The notes: generated by a model not told the origin, from the letters alone. DNA of 64,000 nt from Symbiodinium natans (GCA_905221605.1 CAJNDS010002158.1:1-64000); one strand, 5' to 3'; shown: positions 9,818 to 21,877, numbered from the stretch's first letter. A program made the numbers and translations.

Positions 9818-10749
9818 CTACCCACCAACCTTCACACCGGGACGATCTCCTCCTTGAACCAGCCATTCTTCAACGAGCGCCTTCAAGTGGGAATCTGCTG
9901 CCATCTGATCCTGACGCTCCCTGGAGATGTGATACGCAGCTGCCACAGTGTCGGATGTCCAGCCCATCAGCAACAAACAAGCCTCAGCGTTTTGGTAGTC
10001 CATAATCTTCGGGGACAGCTTGGTGATGTCGATGGTGGCCATCAAGGGGAACCTGATTGCAAGTAATTAATTCTGACTGCTGCCCTCATGACTTCTTACG
10101 CAACTTTCGATCTGGATCCCAAGGAACATGCTCATGTTCTCCACACCCCCGGCAAGGCCAACATCAATCCCACCCGCCTTGATGAATGCCGCGATTTTCG
10201 CGGTAGCCTGCAAGCTGCTGCCGCACTGGCGCTTGACCTTATCGTATGGCGCTCGACTATCGGGGGTGGGGGGGGCGATTCGGCGATCGTCCCGATTCCA
10301 AGCAAAGGTAGCAGAAAAGGAAAACATAACCCCAGCAAAATCTCCTTGAACAGTACGCAAAGGATGCCCGTTCAATCTCAGTGACAGTGCTGAGCGGAAT
10401 GTCAAACAGCAGCTCGACCATGAACTGGCCCATGCGAGATGTAAGTCCACTGGCACCTGGCTGCAGCACGTTGCCGATCTGGATGTCTCCGATGTCCTTG
10501 AGGGGTTCACCTTCGTCCTCTCGACAACCGCGATGAACACCCAGGGCAGGAGCTCCTCCTGGGGGAGGTGTTGGCAAAAGAACCTCGCTTGGCCTTGCAA
10601 AGGGCCATGCGGGCGGCACAGCAGATCACCACGTCATCATCCGCCTTGTCTGCTGTGCAGAAGCCTGCGGTTGGCGTTGCTGCGAGCTGTGTGTCCTCGG
10701 CGGACAAGCTCGCGTTGACGTGCGAAGCGACACGCGTGACACGGCTCAT
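9818..10749 (-). pseudogene. Broken intron-containing thiolase paralogue
   Basis: Three thiolase-like pieces in order on minus. The first (10749-10386) has an N-terminus with RVTRVASHV (again PTS2-like) and DDDVVICCAARMALCKAKRG, but changes frame before IGDIQIGNVLQPG. The second (10237-10100) has KRQCGSSLQATAKI, keeping the active-site Cys, then GGIDVGLAGGVENMSMF. The third (10045-9818) has CLLLMGWTSDTVAAAYHISR. Between pieces one and two is a 148-base intron (10385-10238) whose removal restores LSTVKRQC. A GTAAGA donor follows piece two. The C-terminal third is absent, and the frameshifts and missing end indicate a pseudogene. It is more diverged than the three intact copies are from one another. 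Confidence 0.75.
10238..10385 (-). other. Intron in the thiolase relative, flanked by GTCA
   Basis: The intron begins GTCACTGAG and ends CGATAAG, and the next exon starts GTCAAG. The four bases GTCA thus occur both at the intron start and just after it, as expected if an inserted sequence duplicated its target. A diverged copy of this intron is also present in 7730-7830. Confidence 0.55.
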
Positions 10750-12591
10750 GGCTGAAGGAGGTCTGGCGCTTCACTACATAGCTTGAGCGTTGAGCACTTC
10801 CAAAGTAGTCGGTCGCGCCAATGGTGTTCAACGACACAGCGAGCCAAGCATAACCGCTACCAGCTGTCGCGATCCATGACCCGACGGCAACTAGTTGTGG
10901 AAGGCATCGAGACTCCAGCTTCGTAAACCCTAAACCCTAAACCCACTGTTTTGGCTTCTAAAGGGGCCCTGACACCTTTTGTCTCCCGCCACCTTGGGTG
11001 GCAGTCGTAGTGGCGTTAACACTTCTCGGCCGCCAGCGGCTAAGCAAAAGAAAGCCTGTGTTCAGGTCCTTCTTAGGGTTTTAGGGTTTAGGGGGCGTTC
11101 TTTACTAAGCGTTCGCAAACGATGTTAAAGACTCTCCATACAGCTGAAAGCTCTATGAAAGGTGAGGACATTTTGTTTCCGGAGGCTTGCAAGTACAACT
11201 TAGCGGCGAACACGCCAAGACCACATCTGTCTCGGGACCTGTCTTTTGCTCAAATTTCACCGGCATCCGCATCCCAAACCCCCCCGCCAACCCCCGAAAC
11301 AACCCTCGAAACTTGGTGGGTTTGGGGTTTAGGGTTTAGGGTTTAGGGTTTAGGGTTTAGGGTCTAGAACATCAAGTCTTGAAATCTGATCACATCTGCC
11401 CGGTCGGAGCCCACACTCTCTCGCATGCTACACCTGAAACTCCTCCCTCCTCCCCTAAACCCCGATAAACCCTAAACCCTGGCCCAAATCCTAAGCCTTA
11501 AACCCTGAGCCACACGTAAACCCTAAACCCTCCAGCCTACAGAACCCGACCAAACCGGAGGATGATCCAATTCATGGTTACATGCAAGTCTTTAGTAAGG
11601 GTTGTAATCGGCTTTTTGTTATGACTATGGCTACAGTGCTACAAAGCTAGACGAACTGGCCGTACAGTGCTACAAAGCTACACGAACTGGCCGAACCATA
11701 ACGAAATAACGAAAATACCCAGTCACTACCATACACTTCATATGAACGTTACAATGCCAAATGAATCTTCAATGTCAATATTTACATATCGAAGTGGGTA
11801 TCTGAATATTTGCTGGCCCCCTGAAGGAGGGAAAGCGCGGAAGTGCAACTTGCCAGGGCAGATATTAGAGCCGCGTGTCTGCCTCATGCGTATTATGTCC
11901 AGATGGTCAGTTCTCTAAAGTCGGGTCTATTTTCGAGAAGTGACAAGATGGACTCAGGGACGTATAGGGTCGCTTGACACGCTTGCGCGTGGCAGGCAAA
12001 AACAGGCCCGGGTAGCTATAAGTAGGGTTATCAGTACCACCATGGAGAGTAGGCCACCACCAGATTTCCAGGGGGTGATTGCATGACAGCCGCTCGAATA
12101 AACACTTTCGTTTCGCCATCTGGTTTTGGACGTTAGTCGCTGGGCACAGGAACAGCTCAATATTTTTCTAGCGACATCTACAGCAAGGTAATCACACAGC
12201 GACACGCGGCTCCTGTGATGCACAAGTAGATGCGCCGAATCCTACACCATAAAACCTTGAAGCGGGCAAGCAGGAACGCCGAGTTGGGGGGGTCACATGG
12301 TGGTTGTTCGAAATTAAGTGGTTTGTTGGTGCCTTCTGAGGTAGACTATATACTTCTTCTAATTGAAACAAAACCTCCAAAAACGACCCATCATGTGGAA
12401 CACCACTTCCCCAAGTCAGGCTAGCGTCGGCCTAACCCAGGAAATCGAAGCGGGTACCACTACCAAAGTGCAGTGAGCCGGGATTCTGCAGAAACAATGA
12501 CTTTTAGGTTGCTGGCGGAATGAAAACTCAGCGTCCCCCACTTGCATGACAGTTCTTGGAACTGCCCGAGCTAACATGAATCCTTGCGCAT
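10750..12591. other. Mostly non-coding stretch with possible single exons
   Basis: CCCTAAA lies at 10923-10945 and TTTAGGG at 11074-11095. The island between them (about 10965-11065) is open as an exon on both strands. TTTAGGG recurs at 11324-11364 and degenerate CCCTAAA at 11450-11530. A 31-base tandem duplication is at 11632-11693. From 11700 to 12590 I see nothing recognisable. Confidence 0.5.
11632..11693 (+). repeat. 31-bp direct tandem repeat, two units
   Basis: Two adjacent 31-base units beginning TACAGTGCTACAAAGCTA differ at a single base. No function is apparent. Confidence 0.9.
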
Positions 12592-13262
12592 GTGCCTCTG
12601 TCAGCTGATAGATACTTTGAAAACATATGTATGCCGGACCCCCGTCCTCAACCTCTTAAAGCAACTGCACGGACAAAAGGTTTAGATGCGCTCGAAAATA
12701 TCATTGTGTACTTCTTGCGCGAACTTAAGCAACCACAACCACCACAAGAACCCAAACCCCGATCACCGCCACCACCACCTACAACGACTACAACGACAGC
12801 AGCAGCAACGGCAGCAGCAGCAAAACAGCATCAGCAACAACAGCAGCAACATCAGCAGTGGCAGCAACAGCAGCAACAACAGCGACGACGACCTGCATCA
12901 CCACCTCCATCATCATGAGGTCCATGACATCAATAGAGATCAATAGAGCAACAACACTCACGCGAGGAACGATTGCTGCTGCAATGAAAGGAACGTCGCA
13001 TCACTGCAACATCAGAAGCACAACCACAACGCGGTTCATGCTAACAACAAATCGCCACCTGAAAAACAAGACCAACAGCACGACCACGCACCTGGCGGAC
13101 CGCAAGAGGATTTGGAGTTGTTTTGGTAAAGCCGAGTCCGACCTGACCTGCTGGAGCCCCACCCCTCAGACTCTAAAGTTTCGGGGTGGCGAAGTACGGC
13201 GCTGGGACCGGACTCTTAAGAAAGCTCTTACAAGTGCCCAGTTCTTGAGCACCCCCAGGTGA
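12592..13262 (+). repeat. CAA/CAG/ACA-rich low-complexity tract
   Basis: From about 12725 to 12905 the sequence is imperfect (CAR)n and (ACN)n. One frame gives a 108-codon ORF ending in Thr-, Ala- and Gln-rich runs; other frames give Asn/Ser or Thr runs. That all three frames are open simply reflects the trinucleotide composition. It could be a polyglutamine-coding exon, but nothing else supports a gene. Confidence 0.5.
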
Positions 13263-14409
13263 CATGCAATGACCCGAGTAACGGGGGCGTCTGTGCGCGC
13301 AGGACCACTTAGCAGTGCAAAGCAGCTTCCACTCACTCGGGGCACCCTTTGCACAGCAGGCGTGGTGCTTCCAAAGCGCTGACCTGTCAGAATCGCAATC
13401 GGTTCCCGACACCGAAGCAGAAGCTCAGCTCGCTTTCAAAGGGCTAAAAGGGGCTCATCCTTATCCATAAGGTGCCCCTCAGAATGCCCTGTTTTAGTTC
13501 CTGTCGCGCCCTCTCAAACCGCGCCTCAGCCATCTCAGCTCAAGTAGCTGTCACCTGGATTTTGGGCGCAATGGCTTTCAGCTTCGGGCCCCGGTTTAGG
13601 GTTTAAGTGCTTCGGGCTTAGGACGTTTAGGGTTTCAGGGCTTAGGGTTTCAGGGTTCAGGGTTTCAGGCTTTCGGGTTTCCGGGAATCTAAAGCCCTTG
13701 ACACTGTGCATGCAAATTGTTCAGGGTATGGCCAACCTCTGAAATTGAATTCTCAGTGGGGTTTGGGGTTCAGGGTCATCGCACACGACCACGCCGGCTA
13801 TAACTCGGGATTCGTCATGCCGTGTTTAGGGTTTAGGGCCTGCAATACTTCCAGTCACAGGCAACGTATCATGAGCCCTGGCATCGCCCAAATCCTACAC
13901 CCTAAGCCCTGAACCCTGTCAAGTTCGCAGCTGCGCTGAGACAATCTGGGGATTTGGCGGCTCTCCATCAACTTTTGGAAAGCTAGCTTCGCGGCCTGGC
14001 TTGGAGTTTAGGCTGTAGAGTCATCTTGTGGGTTCAAGGTTTAGTGTTGAGGGTTTGAGGCATAAGTTGTTTTTGGGGTTTAAGGTCTATGCCAAGGTCG
14101 GGGTTCTTCGAGTGTGGGTTGTGGAAGGACTTGCTCTCCACCTTCTCTCTTACTATCATAATCAGAGCTTATTCAGTTACAGTGGGCACTTTTTGGGCAG
14201 TGTATATTAACCTGCCCTCACACCCGACAACCCTGAAAACATCGGTGAAGCCTAAACCCTAAACCGAAAACAAAAGTCCTGTACACCCTGCAACACCTAT
14301 CATCCCTACAAACCCTGAACCCTATAAAGGGTAAGTCGACCACCAGGACCGTCATGCACGGGAACGGTTGAGGGCTTAGAAATCTGAAACTCAAGTACGG
14401 CAAAATAAG
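13263..14409 (+). other. Candidate plus-strand exons among TTTAGGG units
   Basis: An island ending at a GTTTAGGG donor at about 13592 reads ISAQVAVTWILGAMAFSFGP, which looks like one membrane segment. A second, at about 13778-13830, reads VIAHDHAGYNSGFVMP before GTGTTTAGGG. The spacing between them is not resolved, and no start or stop is placed. TTTAGGG variants (TTTCAGGG) cluster at 13592-13680. Beyond 13840 nothing is recognised. Confidence 0.35.
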
Positions 14410-14965
14410 TATGCATTCATATATATATATATATAGATATAATTATATTATATTATATTATATTATATTATATTATATTATATTATATGTAATTTATATT
14501 CTATTATATTATAGTATTGTATAACATATAATAAATAATATATAATATATAATATATAATATATAATATATAATATATAATATATAATATATAATATATA
14601 AAATATAATATATAATACATAATACATAATACATAATATATAATATATAATATATAATATATAATATATAATATATATAGATAATAATTAATATATAATA
14701 TATAATATAATATATAATGTATAATGTATAACATACAACATATAACATATAACATATAACATATAACATATAACATATAACATATAACATATAACATATA
14801 ACATATAACATATAACATATAGCATATAATATATAATATATAATATATAATATATAACATATAACATATAGTATATAATATATTATATATAACATATAAT
14901 ATAAAATATATAATAATGTATAATGAAAATATATAATATATTATACCCTATATATATATACATAC
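14410..14965 (+). repeat. Long AT microsatellite with ATATAAC and ATATA(AT) units
   Basis: About 550 bases of nearly pure A/T. The left part is (ATATT)n; the centre is (ATATAAT)n. From about 14725 to 14825 it becomes a regular 7-base (ATATAAC)n block, then returns to AT-rich units. Long Tyr/Ile/Leu frames on the minus strand are artefacts of the repeat. Confidence 0.95.
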
Positions 14966-15237
14966 ATACATAACTGAGGGTGCTTAACTCGCAGCCGTCA
15001 ATCCACCTCCTGGTCGTGCAGATTCTTGTCGGGGTGGAGCTGTCTTTGCAAGTCCCGGAAGACCTGACACGCTGAGAATCTCAGGGTTCAAGGACGCGAC
15101 ATGAGTGCCAAACCCTGTGCTGCATTGTTGAGGGTTTAGGGTTTAGGGCTATTGCATGCGACGGCCATTTCCGCATTGTTCCCCTGCTCCGAAACTGTTG
15201 AGGCAATCTGCATCCCTGGCTGGAAAGGGCACATAGC
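14966..15237. other. No gene seen
   Basis: Mixed sequence with one TTTAGGG pair at 15131-15148 between the microsatellite and the next thiolase remnant. Confidence 0.5.
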
Positions 15238-15595
15238 CTACAGGCCTTTATAGTGGGCCATGCGCCTATGCTGCAAGCACATGGAGGTGACGCCCAACTT
15301 CTTGCCCTGGCGCTTGACCTCGGGCAGCAGAGTGATTTGCCTAGCACCAGCGGCTCCCAGCGGGTGGCGAAGCGCGATGGCGCCGCCCTTGGGGCTTCTC
15401 TCCATGGGGATCTTTAGGTGGTCGAACGAAGGGAAAGGCCTCGTTGATCTCGCAGATGTCGCCGGATGGCAAAGGCAGGGACGATGCCCATCAACTAAGG
15501 GTGCACACCCAAGCACACGAAGCTGCGGAAGCGGGGCGATGATCCAGACTCTTTTGCAGCTCCGAAGTTCGACGGGATCGTTGTGCCTTAGCTGA
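15238..15595 (-). pseudogene. C-terminal thiolase remnant
   Basis: On minus, pieces similar to the thiolase C-terminus appear: LKIPMERSPKGGAIALRHPL, then GAAGARQI, LLPEVKRQGKKLGVTSMC, and farther upstream a remnant of the LRSFAV region. The catalytic GHP has become RHP, and indels break the frame. It lies just downstream of copy 3 and could be the missing 3' part of the intron-bearing paralogue, cut off from exon 17675-17893 by copy 3. Confidence 0.7.
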
Positions 15596-15795
15596 GGATG
15601 GTTGCTACTGCTATCATGCTGTCATTGTTCTTGGTTCCTATTGTCAGCCTTTTTTTTGCCACGGCCCGACTGTCTCCGGAGTTCCTCTGCCAAGGAATGT
15701 TCATGTACAAAAGCGGCAAAGCGATCCGATGAAACGATTTCAGGCTGGACGGTTGTGTTTGCGGGACCTATATACAGCTCGCCCCATTACTGTCA

Positions 15796-17076
15796 CTACT
15801 GCTCGTTCTCGAACACGCCACAGGCCCCCTGCCCAGTTGCGATGCACATAGAACACAGGCCAAACTTGGCACCGGTACGCTTCATTTCTGGCAAAAGAGT
15901 TGCAATCTGCCGGGCTCCGGTGCAGCCCAGCGGATGGCCAAGTGCGATTGCGCCACCCTTGGGGTTCACTTTCTCCATGGGGATCTTCAAGGTGTCGACC
16001 GTCATCACCGCCTGGGATGCAAAGGCCTCGTTGATCTCAAAAATGTCGATGTCGGCAACAGTCAAGCCTGCCTTCTCCAGTGCTTTCGGGATTGCGACAG
16101 CTGGCCCGATGCCCATGAGTGCCGGGTCACAGCCAGCAACTGCGAAGCTTCGCAGTCGTGCCAGGATTGGCAAGCCGTGCTTTTTGGCCTCAGATCGTCG
16201 GGCCACCAAAACCAGGGCTGCGCCATCGGACACCTGACTCGAGTTGCCAGCTGTGGTGGTTCCACCTGCCTTGAAGGCCGGCTTCAGCTTGCCTAGGCTT
16301 TCTACCGTAGTGCCGGCTCTGGGGCCTTCATCTGTGTCAACAAGGACTTCCTTGACAGCCTTCGTCTTCTTGTCAATGGTCTTGGTCTTGATCGGCACGA
16401 TCTCGTCTTTGAACAAACCATTTCTCTGAGCCGCGATCGCCAAGTCGTTCGACCTGGCGCCCAAGGCATTCTGCCTCTCGAAAGAGATTCCATACTTCGC
16501 CGCCACGTTCTCGGACGTGATGCCCATGGGCAGCAAGCAGTTCTTGGCATCCTCGACGGCCAAGATGTGCTCGGAGAACTTATTCAAATCCAGGCCCTCA
16601 CCCATGGGGAAGAAAGACAGCTGCTCCACGCCCCCAGCCAGACCAATGTCAATGGAGCCCACCTTGATGGAAGCGCCAATGTTGGCCACTGCCTGCAAGC
16701 CGCTGCTGCACCAACGGTTGACCGAGCTCAACCCTGCTGTGCATGGCAGCCCTGCCATGAACTGGGCCTGGCGCGAGGTCAGAGCTCCACCGCCCTGCTG
16801 CATCACGTTGCCGATCTGAATGTCACCGATGCAGTCGGGCTTGACTCCTGTTCTCTTCTGGATCTCCTGGAAGAGCGGGACAAGCATATCCTCAGGCGGT
16901 GTGTCCTTGAAGCCACCCTTCTTTGCTTTGGTGATTGCCGTTCTTACTGCGCAGCAGATGACGATGTCTTCGTCCGACTTCTCAACCCCACAGTAGCTGG
17001 CTACTGGCGATGGGTTCAGCAGTTCCTCTGCACTCGTCGAGACGACGTGTCCGGCCAGGACACTCAAACGCTGCAT
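15796..17076 (-). CDS. ACAA1: Peroxisomal 3-ketoacyl-CoA thiolase, intronless copy 3
   Basis: The 426-residue protein is identical to copies 1 and 2, with C123, H381, C411 and the PTS2-like N-terminus. By eye about fourteen bases differ from copy 1, all at silent positions, such as acc/act in the ATGQG codons near the C-terminus. It lies some 6.5 kb from copy 2, separated by an AT microsatellite, and has thiolase remnants on both sides. Together the three copies would raise dosage of the same beta-oxidation enzyme. Confidence 0.95.
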   Translation of the reverse strand: MQRLSVLAGHVVSTSAEELLNPSPVASYCGVEKSDEDIVICCAVRTAITKAKKGGFKDTPPEDMLVPLFQEIQKRTGVKPDCIGDIQIGNVMQQGGGALTSRQAQFMAGLPCTAGLSSVNRWCSSGLQAVANIGASIKVGSIDIGLAGGVEQLSFFPMGEGLDLNKFSEHILAVEDAKNCLLPMGITSENVAAKYGISFERQNALGARSNDLAIAAQRNGLFKDEIVPIKTKTIDKKTKAVKEVLVDTDEGPRAGTTVESLGKLKPAFKAGGTTTAGNSSQVSDGAALVLVARRSEAKKHGLPILARLRSFAVAGCDPALMGIGPAVAIPKALEKAGLTVADIDIFEINEAFASQAVMTVDTLKIPMEKVNPKGGAIALGHPLGCTGARQIATLLPEMKRTGAKFGLCSMCIATGQGACGVFENEQ

Positions 17077-17674
17077 GGCTCTGCGTTGGAATCTTTAAAC
17101 GAGGCTGCACAAGTCCGGCTGTGTCTGAGCAAACACTCCGACAACAATCTCTGCAAGGAAGGGCTGCCCCAAACCCGCATTTAGGGCTTCGAGTGCCCTA
17201 TGGCCAGCTCCCTAAACTGCGGTTTAGAGCAATCAGTCTGGAGGCAAGAAGGCAACAGCCCCCAACAGCCAATCTGCCAGCCGAGTTGCTCCAGCATGCA
17301 TAGAGGGCCCGGCAACACTGCAACACGACATGCCTGCATCCAAAAGGAACAATACTATGTATACGTACATATGAACATATATGCATATATATATATGTTG
17401 ATTGATTTATTTATTTACGTAGTTACAAGTATATGTAAATATCTAACAAAGCAAAAAAGTAAGATAGCATAATATCATCATGTCACATTCTCAGATTTGT
17501 CAGAAGCAGACTCCTTGAAGAATACCCGACTATAATGCCAAGAACCCCAGAGTGGCTCACCGGCTTGGAACTTCCGGAGGATCGGGAAACACACTAAGAT
17601 CTATAAGTGCCCCAAAAGGGTTTAGGGTTTCGCTTAGGGTCACCTGACTGATAACCCTATCTACCCACCAACCT

Positions 17675-17893
17675 TCACACCGGGACCATCTCCTCCTTGA
17701 ACCAGCCATTCTTCTGCGCCGCGAGTGCCTTCAAGTGGGAATCTGCTGCCATCTGATCCTGACGCTCCCTGGAGATGTTATAGGCAGCTGTCACATTGTC
17801 GGATGTCCAGCCCATTGGCAACAGGCAAGCCCCAGCGTTTTCGTAGTCCATAATCATCGCGGACAGCTTAGTGATGTCGATGGTGGCCATCAT
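17675..17893 (-). pseudogene. Single thiolase exon remnant upstream of copy 3
   Basis: Minus-strand frame with CLLPMGWTSDNVTAAYNIS and LAAQKNGWFKEEMVPV, matching residues about 180-227 of the intact enzyme. It is the counterpart of 9818-10045 but better preserved at its end. No neighbouring exons are recognisable on either side, so it is called a remnant. Confidence 0.7.
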
Positions 17894-19784
17894 GTCGAAA
17901 GTGGCACGAGTTCTGATGCTCGGTCAGATGTACGCTTGATCCAAACAACTGCGGCAATCAACTGCAACACTGACTGCATATGCTGCTTCTGTCGATGCCC
18001 ACACCAAGATTTCAAGCACGATCGCCGGCCTCGCCACTCGGCTAAGCCCCGAACCCAACCCTTGACCCCTTACATGATCCCCTATCACCCCTTCCCCTCT
18101 CATCCTAGACGCTTGCCATTTCGTTCCAGGCCTTCTTCCGCTCTTCCAGAGAAGAGTTGCGCGTTCGATCCTGGGCAGTAGGGCTTTAGGGTTGTTTTGG
18201 GTTTCGTAGGCATACGGCTTCGGGTGCATAATCATAGGACCCACGAGTGCAAAGTTGGATGTGGAAGAAGGGATGGACCTAAATTAGCCCCCCCCACCTT
18301 CATGTGTCTACCGCAGTATCTACCCGAAAGGGTTTAGGTACCAAACAGCGCTCCTAACTTTGCTCGACCCGCAAGGTCTTAAAGTTGAGGATTTCGTTCA
18401 AGGAGATGTAGGGCTTAGGGATTGTGGGTTTTGCAAATTTTGGGCTCGGTTTGCTTTAGTAAGCTTCGGGTTTCTTGTATTTAATGGGTTGAATGCTCCA
18501 AGGGTTCAAGCCATCAGGGTTTTCTTATAGGAGAATAGGGTTTACAGCACATAGGGTTAAGGTTTCCATAATTAGGCGCATTGGCTCAGGGTTAGGTTTG
18601 TAGTTATGGTTTCAGGTCAGAAAGCTTGGCCAACACAGTGAAACAGCAAGAACACGCACGAGCCTGATCACACCTCTGCGCGCGCAGTGACTTTTGTCCC
18701 CACTGGAGGTGCCGATGCAAATCGTGACATCATCAGTCACATGCCTCCGGCAGCGCTCTCGACTTTTCCGGCCCTAAAGCTCTATGAGGCCCTAAATCTG
18801 CGATGGTGATGGATACCGTGAACCCTCAAACCGAACTCTGAACTCACTAAGTCACTCAATACCAAAGACAAAAACTCAGGTCTGCTTTGGGGTGCAGTCG
18901 TAAAGAAAGTTCGAAACAAACGGCAGCCGGGCGTTCACGCACAGGAACCCGAAGATGACGAGCAGCCGTGAAGGCTTATAAACTTCTGCTGCAACAGCCG
19001 CAGCCCAAACCCCCAAACCCCCAACCCCCTTGAACCCTAAACCCTAACGGCCCTAACCCCTGGACCCCCAAACCCTCATGCCTGGAACCAGATCCTCAGC
19101 AAACGGATCCTGTCAGGGTGGATGGGGGTGGGTTGGGATGAGTGGTTTTTGGACTTCGGGAGTTGTTCTCAGAACGCTCACGACCCGTCCAGATTCACGT
19201 TCATAATATGTGCAACATGTACTATATGCTCTTCTGTTCTATTGTGCCCCTCCACGCCCTGAACACTTCTCGCGAAGCCTGTTTACCATCCTGCCTTGTC
19301 GGAATCCTCTGAATGTACGCTGGCCACGTGCAGCAGGTACTGCACCACCTCAACGCTGCAAGGCTGTGTGCCTAAAACAGCTGCACAAACCCGACGCAAC
19401 CCTGAACCGTAAGCCCCAACAACTCATCCCAACACCAAACCCGTAAACTGCTTCTATGTCAGGATGCTGTAAATTTAGCTCCAGGACGATCGGGAGGACA
19501 CCAACCACCAAGAAACCCCCTGAATCCTACAGCCCTACCGATTTTCGGAGGTTTATCACCCCCCCCCCGCTCCCCCCCCAAAAAGCAACGCATATTGAAC
19601 CGCCCCAAACCCCCTACTAAAAGATGACTCCATGATTACCGAACCCCGGAAAGCCCAAAGTGCTTGCTTCCTCCCGCACCAAGCCTGAAGGTCCAACTTG
19701 AAGCCCTGAGACTTAAGGGGTTTTGGGTTTAGGGCTTCACCGGGGGTGCTTTCAGGACGTAAGTATACCAATCTGGGGGCTTTA

Positions 19785-19872
19785 ATGATTAAAATAGTGT
19801 TTTGGGGGTTTCTGGTATATTTATGAGGGGACCATAAGGGAATACTATCAGTAATTATCCCGACCCCTATAC
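19785..19872. mobile_element. Repeat family B, copy 1
   Basis: Shares GTTTTGGGGGT and the block GGACCATAAGGGAATAC...CAGTAATTAT with 31005-31085, and the latter block with 38099-38145 and 40828-40860. These are dispersed copies of one short element of about 90 bases; end points are approximate. Confidence 0.55.
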
Positions 19873-19989
19873 TACCCCTAAAAGGTAACTGCACTAGGGT
19901 CTTGAAGTAGGCTTGGGGTTGAACGCCAGCCCTGAAGCTCCAACGCGGGCCTGTGGATACTATTGGGGCCTATAGGGCGTCGGTTTAGG

Positions 19990-20094
19990 GGATGTTCCCC
20001 GTTATACTAAGAGTCCTTAATAGGGATATATGGGGATTCTAGTAGGGGGTACGATCACCCCTAGCCCTATTAAGGACTGATGAGGGGAAACATC
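19990..20094. mobile_element. Palindromic element family A, copy 2
   Basis: Begins GATGTTCCCCGTTATACTAA and ends in the inverted counterpart TGAGGGGAAACATC, with inner arms GAGTCCTTAATAGGGAT and CCCTATTAAGGACTGA. About 105 bases, with no coding content. Confidence 0.65.
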
Positions 20095-21877
20095 ACAACC
20101 GACAGGGTCGAGAGGTTAGGAGGGTTCGCCAAGGTGCATCCGCGTGGCCAAATTCCGCGGCTTTGTGCAAAGCCTGGCCAACTGGGGGTTGATTTGCATT
20201 ATGTGGGCCCTTTATGAATACTCTGTACATGCGGATGGAGAAGTGCACGGAAAAAACTACCCAAACGCAAGCCACATAACTAGGAACTCGAAGGCCTGAA
20301 CGACCTTGCCTACCACTCGGACTTTGCGGTGATGTTTCAATGCGATTCCCTCTCCGTTTCAAAACAACCCACAGCTTCAACATTCTTGTTAACCCTAAAC
20401 CTTACACGAGCCTCCGGCGCCCAGGGTTTCCCAATGCCCGGGACTAAAGCAGGAAACTGGAAGCAGTTGCCATGTAGGATCTTCTGTAACGGTTGTCGTT
20501 CTTAGATTTTGTGGGCTTGAAATTCGGGTACGAGATTAGATAAGGGCAACAATCTGAGGATGCATCACGGGGGCCGTGTGTCCGGCGCGCTGCGGGCGAG
20601 TGAAGCAGATGCCTCGGCCAAGCAGCCTTAGTCTCGCGTTTAGGGGTTTTACCGGGATGTTTGGGACGTTGGATTTCTCTTGATACAGTGCCAACAACGA
20701 GCTGCCCTCATGAAAACAGCGCCTCACTTTCTCACAAGCCATACGCACATCAGCCGTTGACGTGTGCGTCCGTCAAGGCTCCGCCGGGCATCAGGTATAG
20801 GGTTTAGGGCTTTTAGTTCAAGTGCGGTTTGGTTTATCGGTCTGCCGTCACATGGCACATCGTTGCAGCTGTCCGGGTCTTGGCGTACAGATCGGACATC
20901 AACTTCGGCTTTGAGGTGTCCGTGCAGGGAATACGTGCTTGCTATGCATCGTCTTGCATAATGCACGTGGAGCGTATGTGCTTGCTGTTCCTGCCGCCTT
21001 GGTTCACAAATCAACGAGATTCCCTGACCCCCAAACAAGCCTCGTATTTGTCGCCAGTTTTCAAGCGTTACATGTTGACCACAACTTCCTGAACGCAACA
21101 AATTCGCGAGTTTCAACCTTCATGCAATACAAGTAACTGCTCAAGACGCCCCTTATATAAAAAAAATAGGAGGGCAAACTGCAGAAGACTGTACATCCCT
21201 GATCCCCTCGAACTTGCAGACTGAGGTCCACTGGCAGGTGGCAACGTCGCCGCCCATGGCTGCAAAGTGCCCGGCGTCGCATCCATACCTAGGAAGAATC
21301 TGGAGGCTTCAGGCCGAAAAGGAAAACACAGTTGGAGGGCAATTTTGGGCAATTTTGGGCAATGTAAACTTTTGCAGAGTCTTACAGGACTGAAACCTAA
21401 GCTGGCATGTGTCTTCTTGGGGCGGGATCGGCTCTGACCCTCAATGCCACCAAACGGTGACAACACTCCTAACGTGTGGAATCTGCTTTGGCCCAAACTT
21501 TATAACTTCAGGATAGATGGTTTCTCATGCCTGGAAAACCCGCTCGCCCTGCCACCGTCTGGCATCTTCAGCCAAAGAGCGCATTCTGCAGGGCAAGGTC
21601 CGCTCCTGCGGCCCAGCGCTAACACGCGATTGACGTCTGTGATCCTTGTCGCCGTCGTACCATGTTACGCCTTCAGGATTACGTACGTAAAAACAGGGCC
21701 CGTAATTTAGGAATTCTTGTGCAAGACCTCATTGAGCTACGGATTCCCCTGCGCCCGAGCCGCGTTGATCCAGCAAGAAGCTGCACGTGTCCACGTGGCC
21801 ACCGTAGCTTGCAAACCTAGCCAAAACTGGGCTTGAATCTTCTGTGCTATTTCAATTTATTGGCCGTCCCGCCCCCC

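Larger units (their letters stand above)
15640..17895 (-). repeat. Segmental duplication unit containing thiolase copy 3
   Basis: The 3' flank, gene, about 600-base 5' flank and a thiolase exon remnant correspond to 7840-10070. The 3' flank also matches 6043-6224. The unit therefore spread as a block larger than the coding region, which argues for segmental duplication of an already intronless copy rather than repeated retroposition. Confidence 0.7.

Noticed and set aside
13706-13912. 68-codon ORF with GLGFRV and LGFRA segments
   Set aside because: Such segments are TTTAGGG read in frame; only the piece between the repeats is kept as a possible exon.
14504-14895. Long Tyr/Ile/Leu ORFs on the minus strand
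   Set aside because: They translate an AT microsatellite and carry no protein-like composition.
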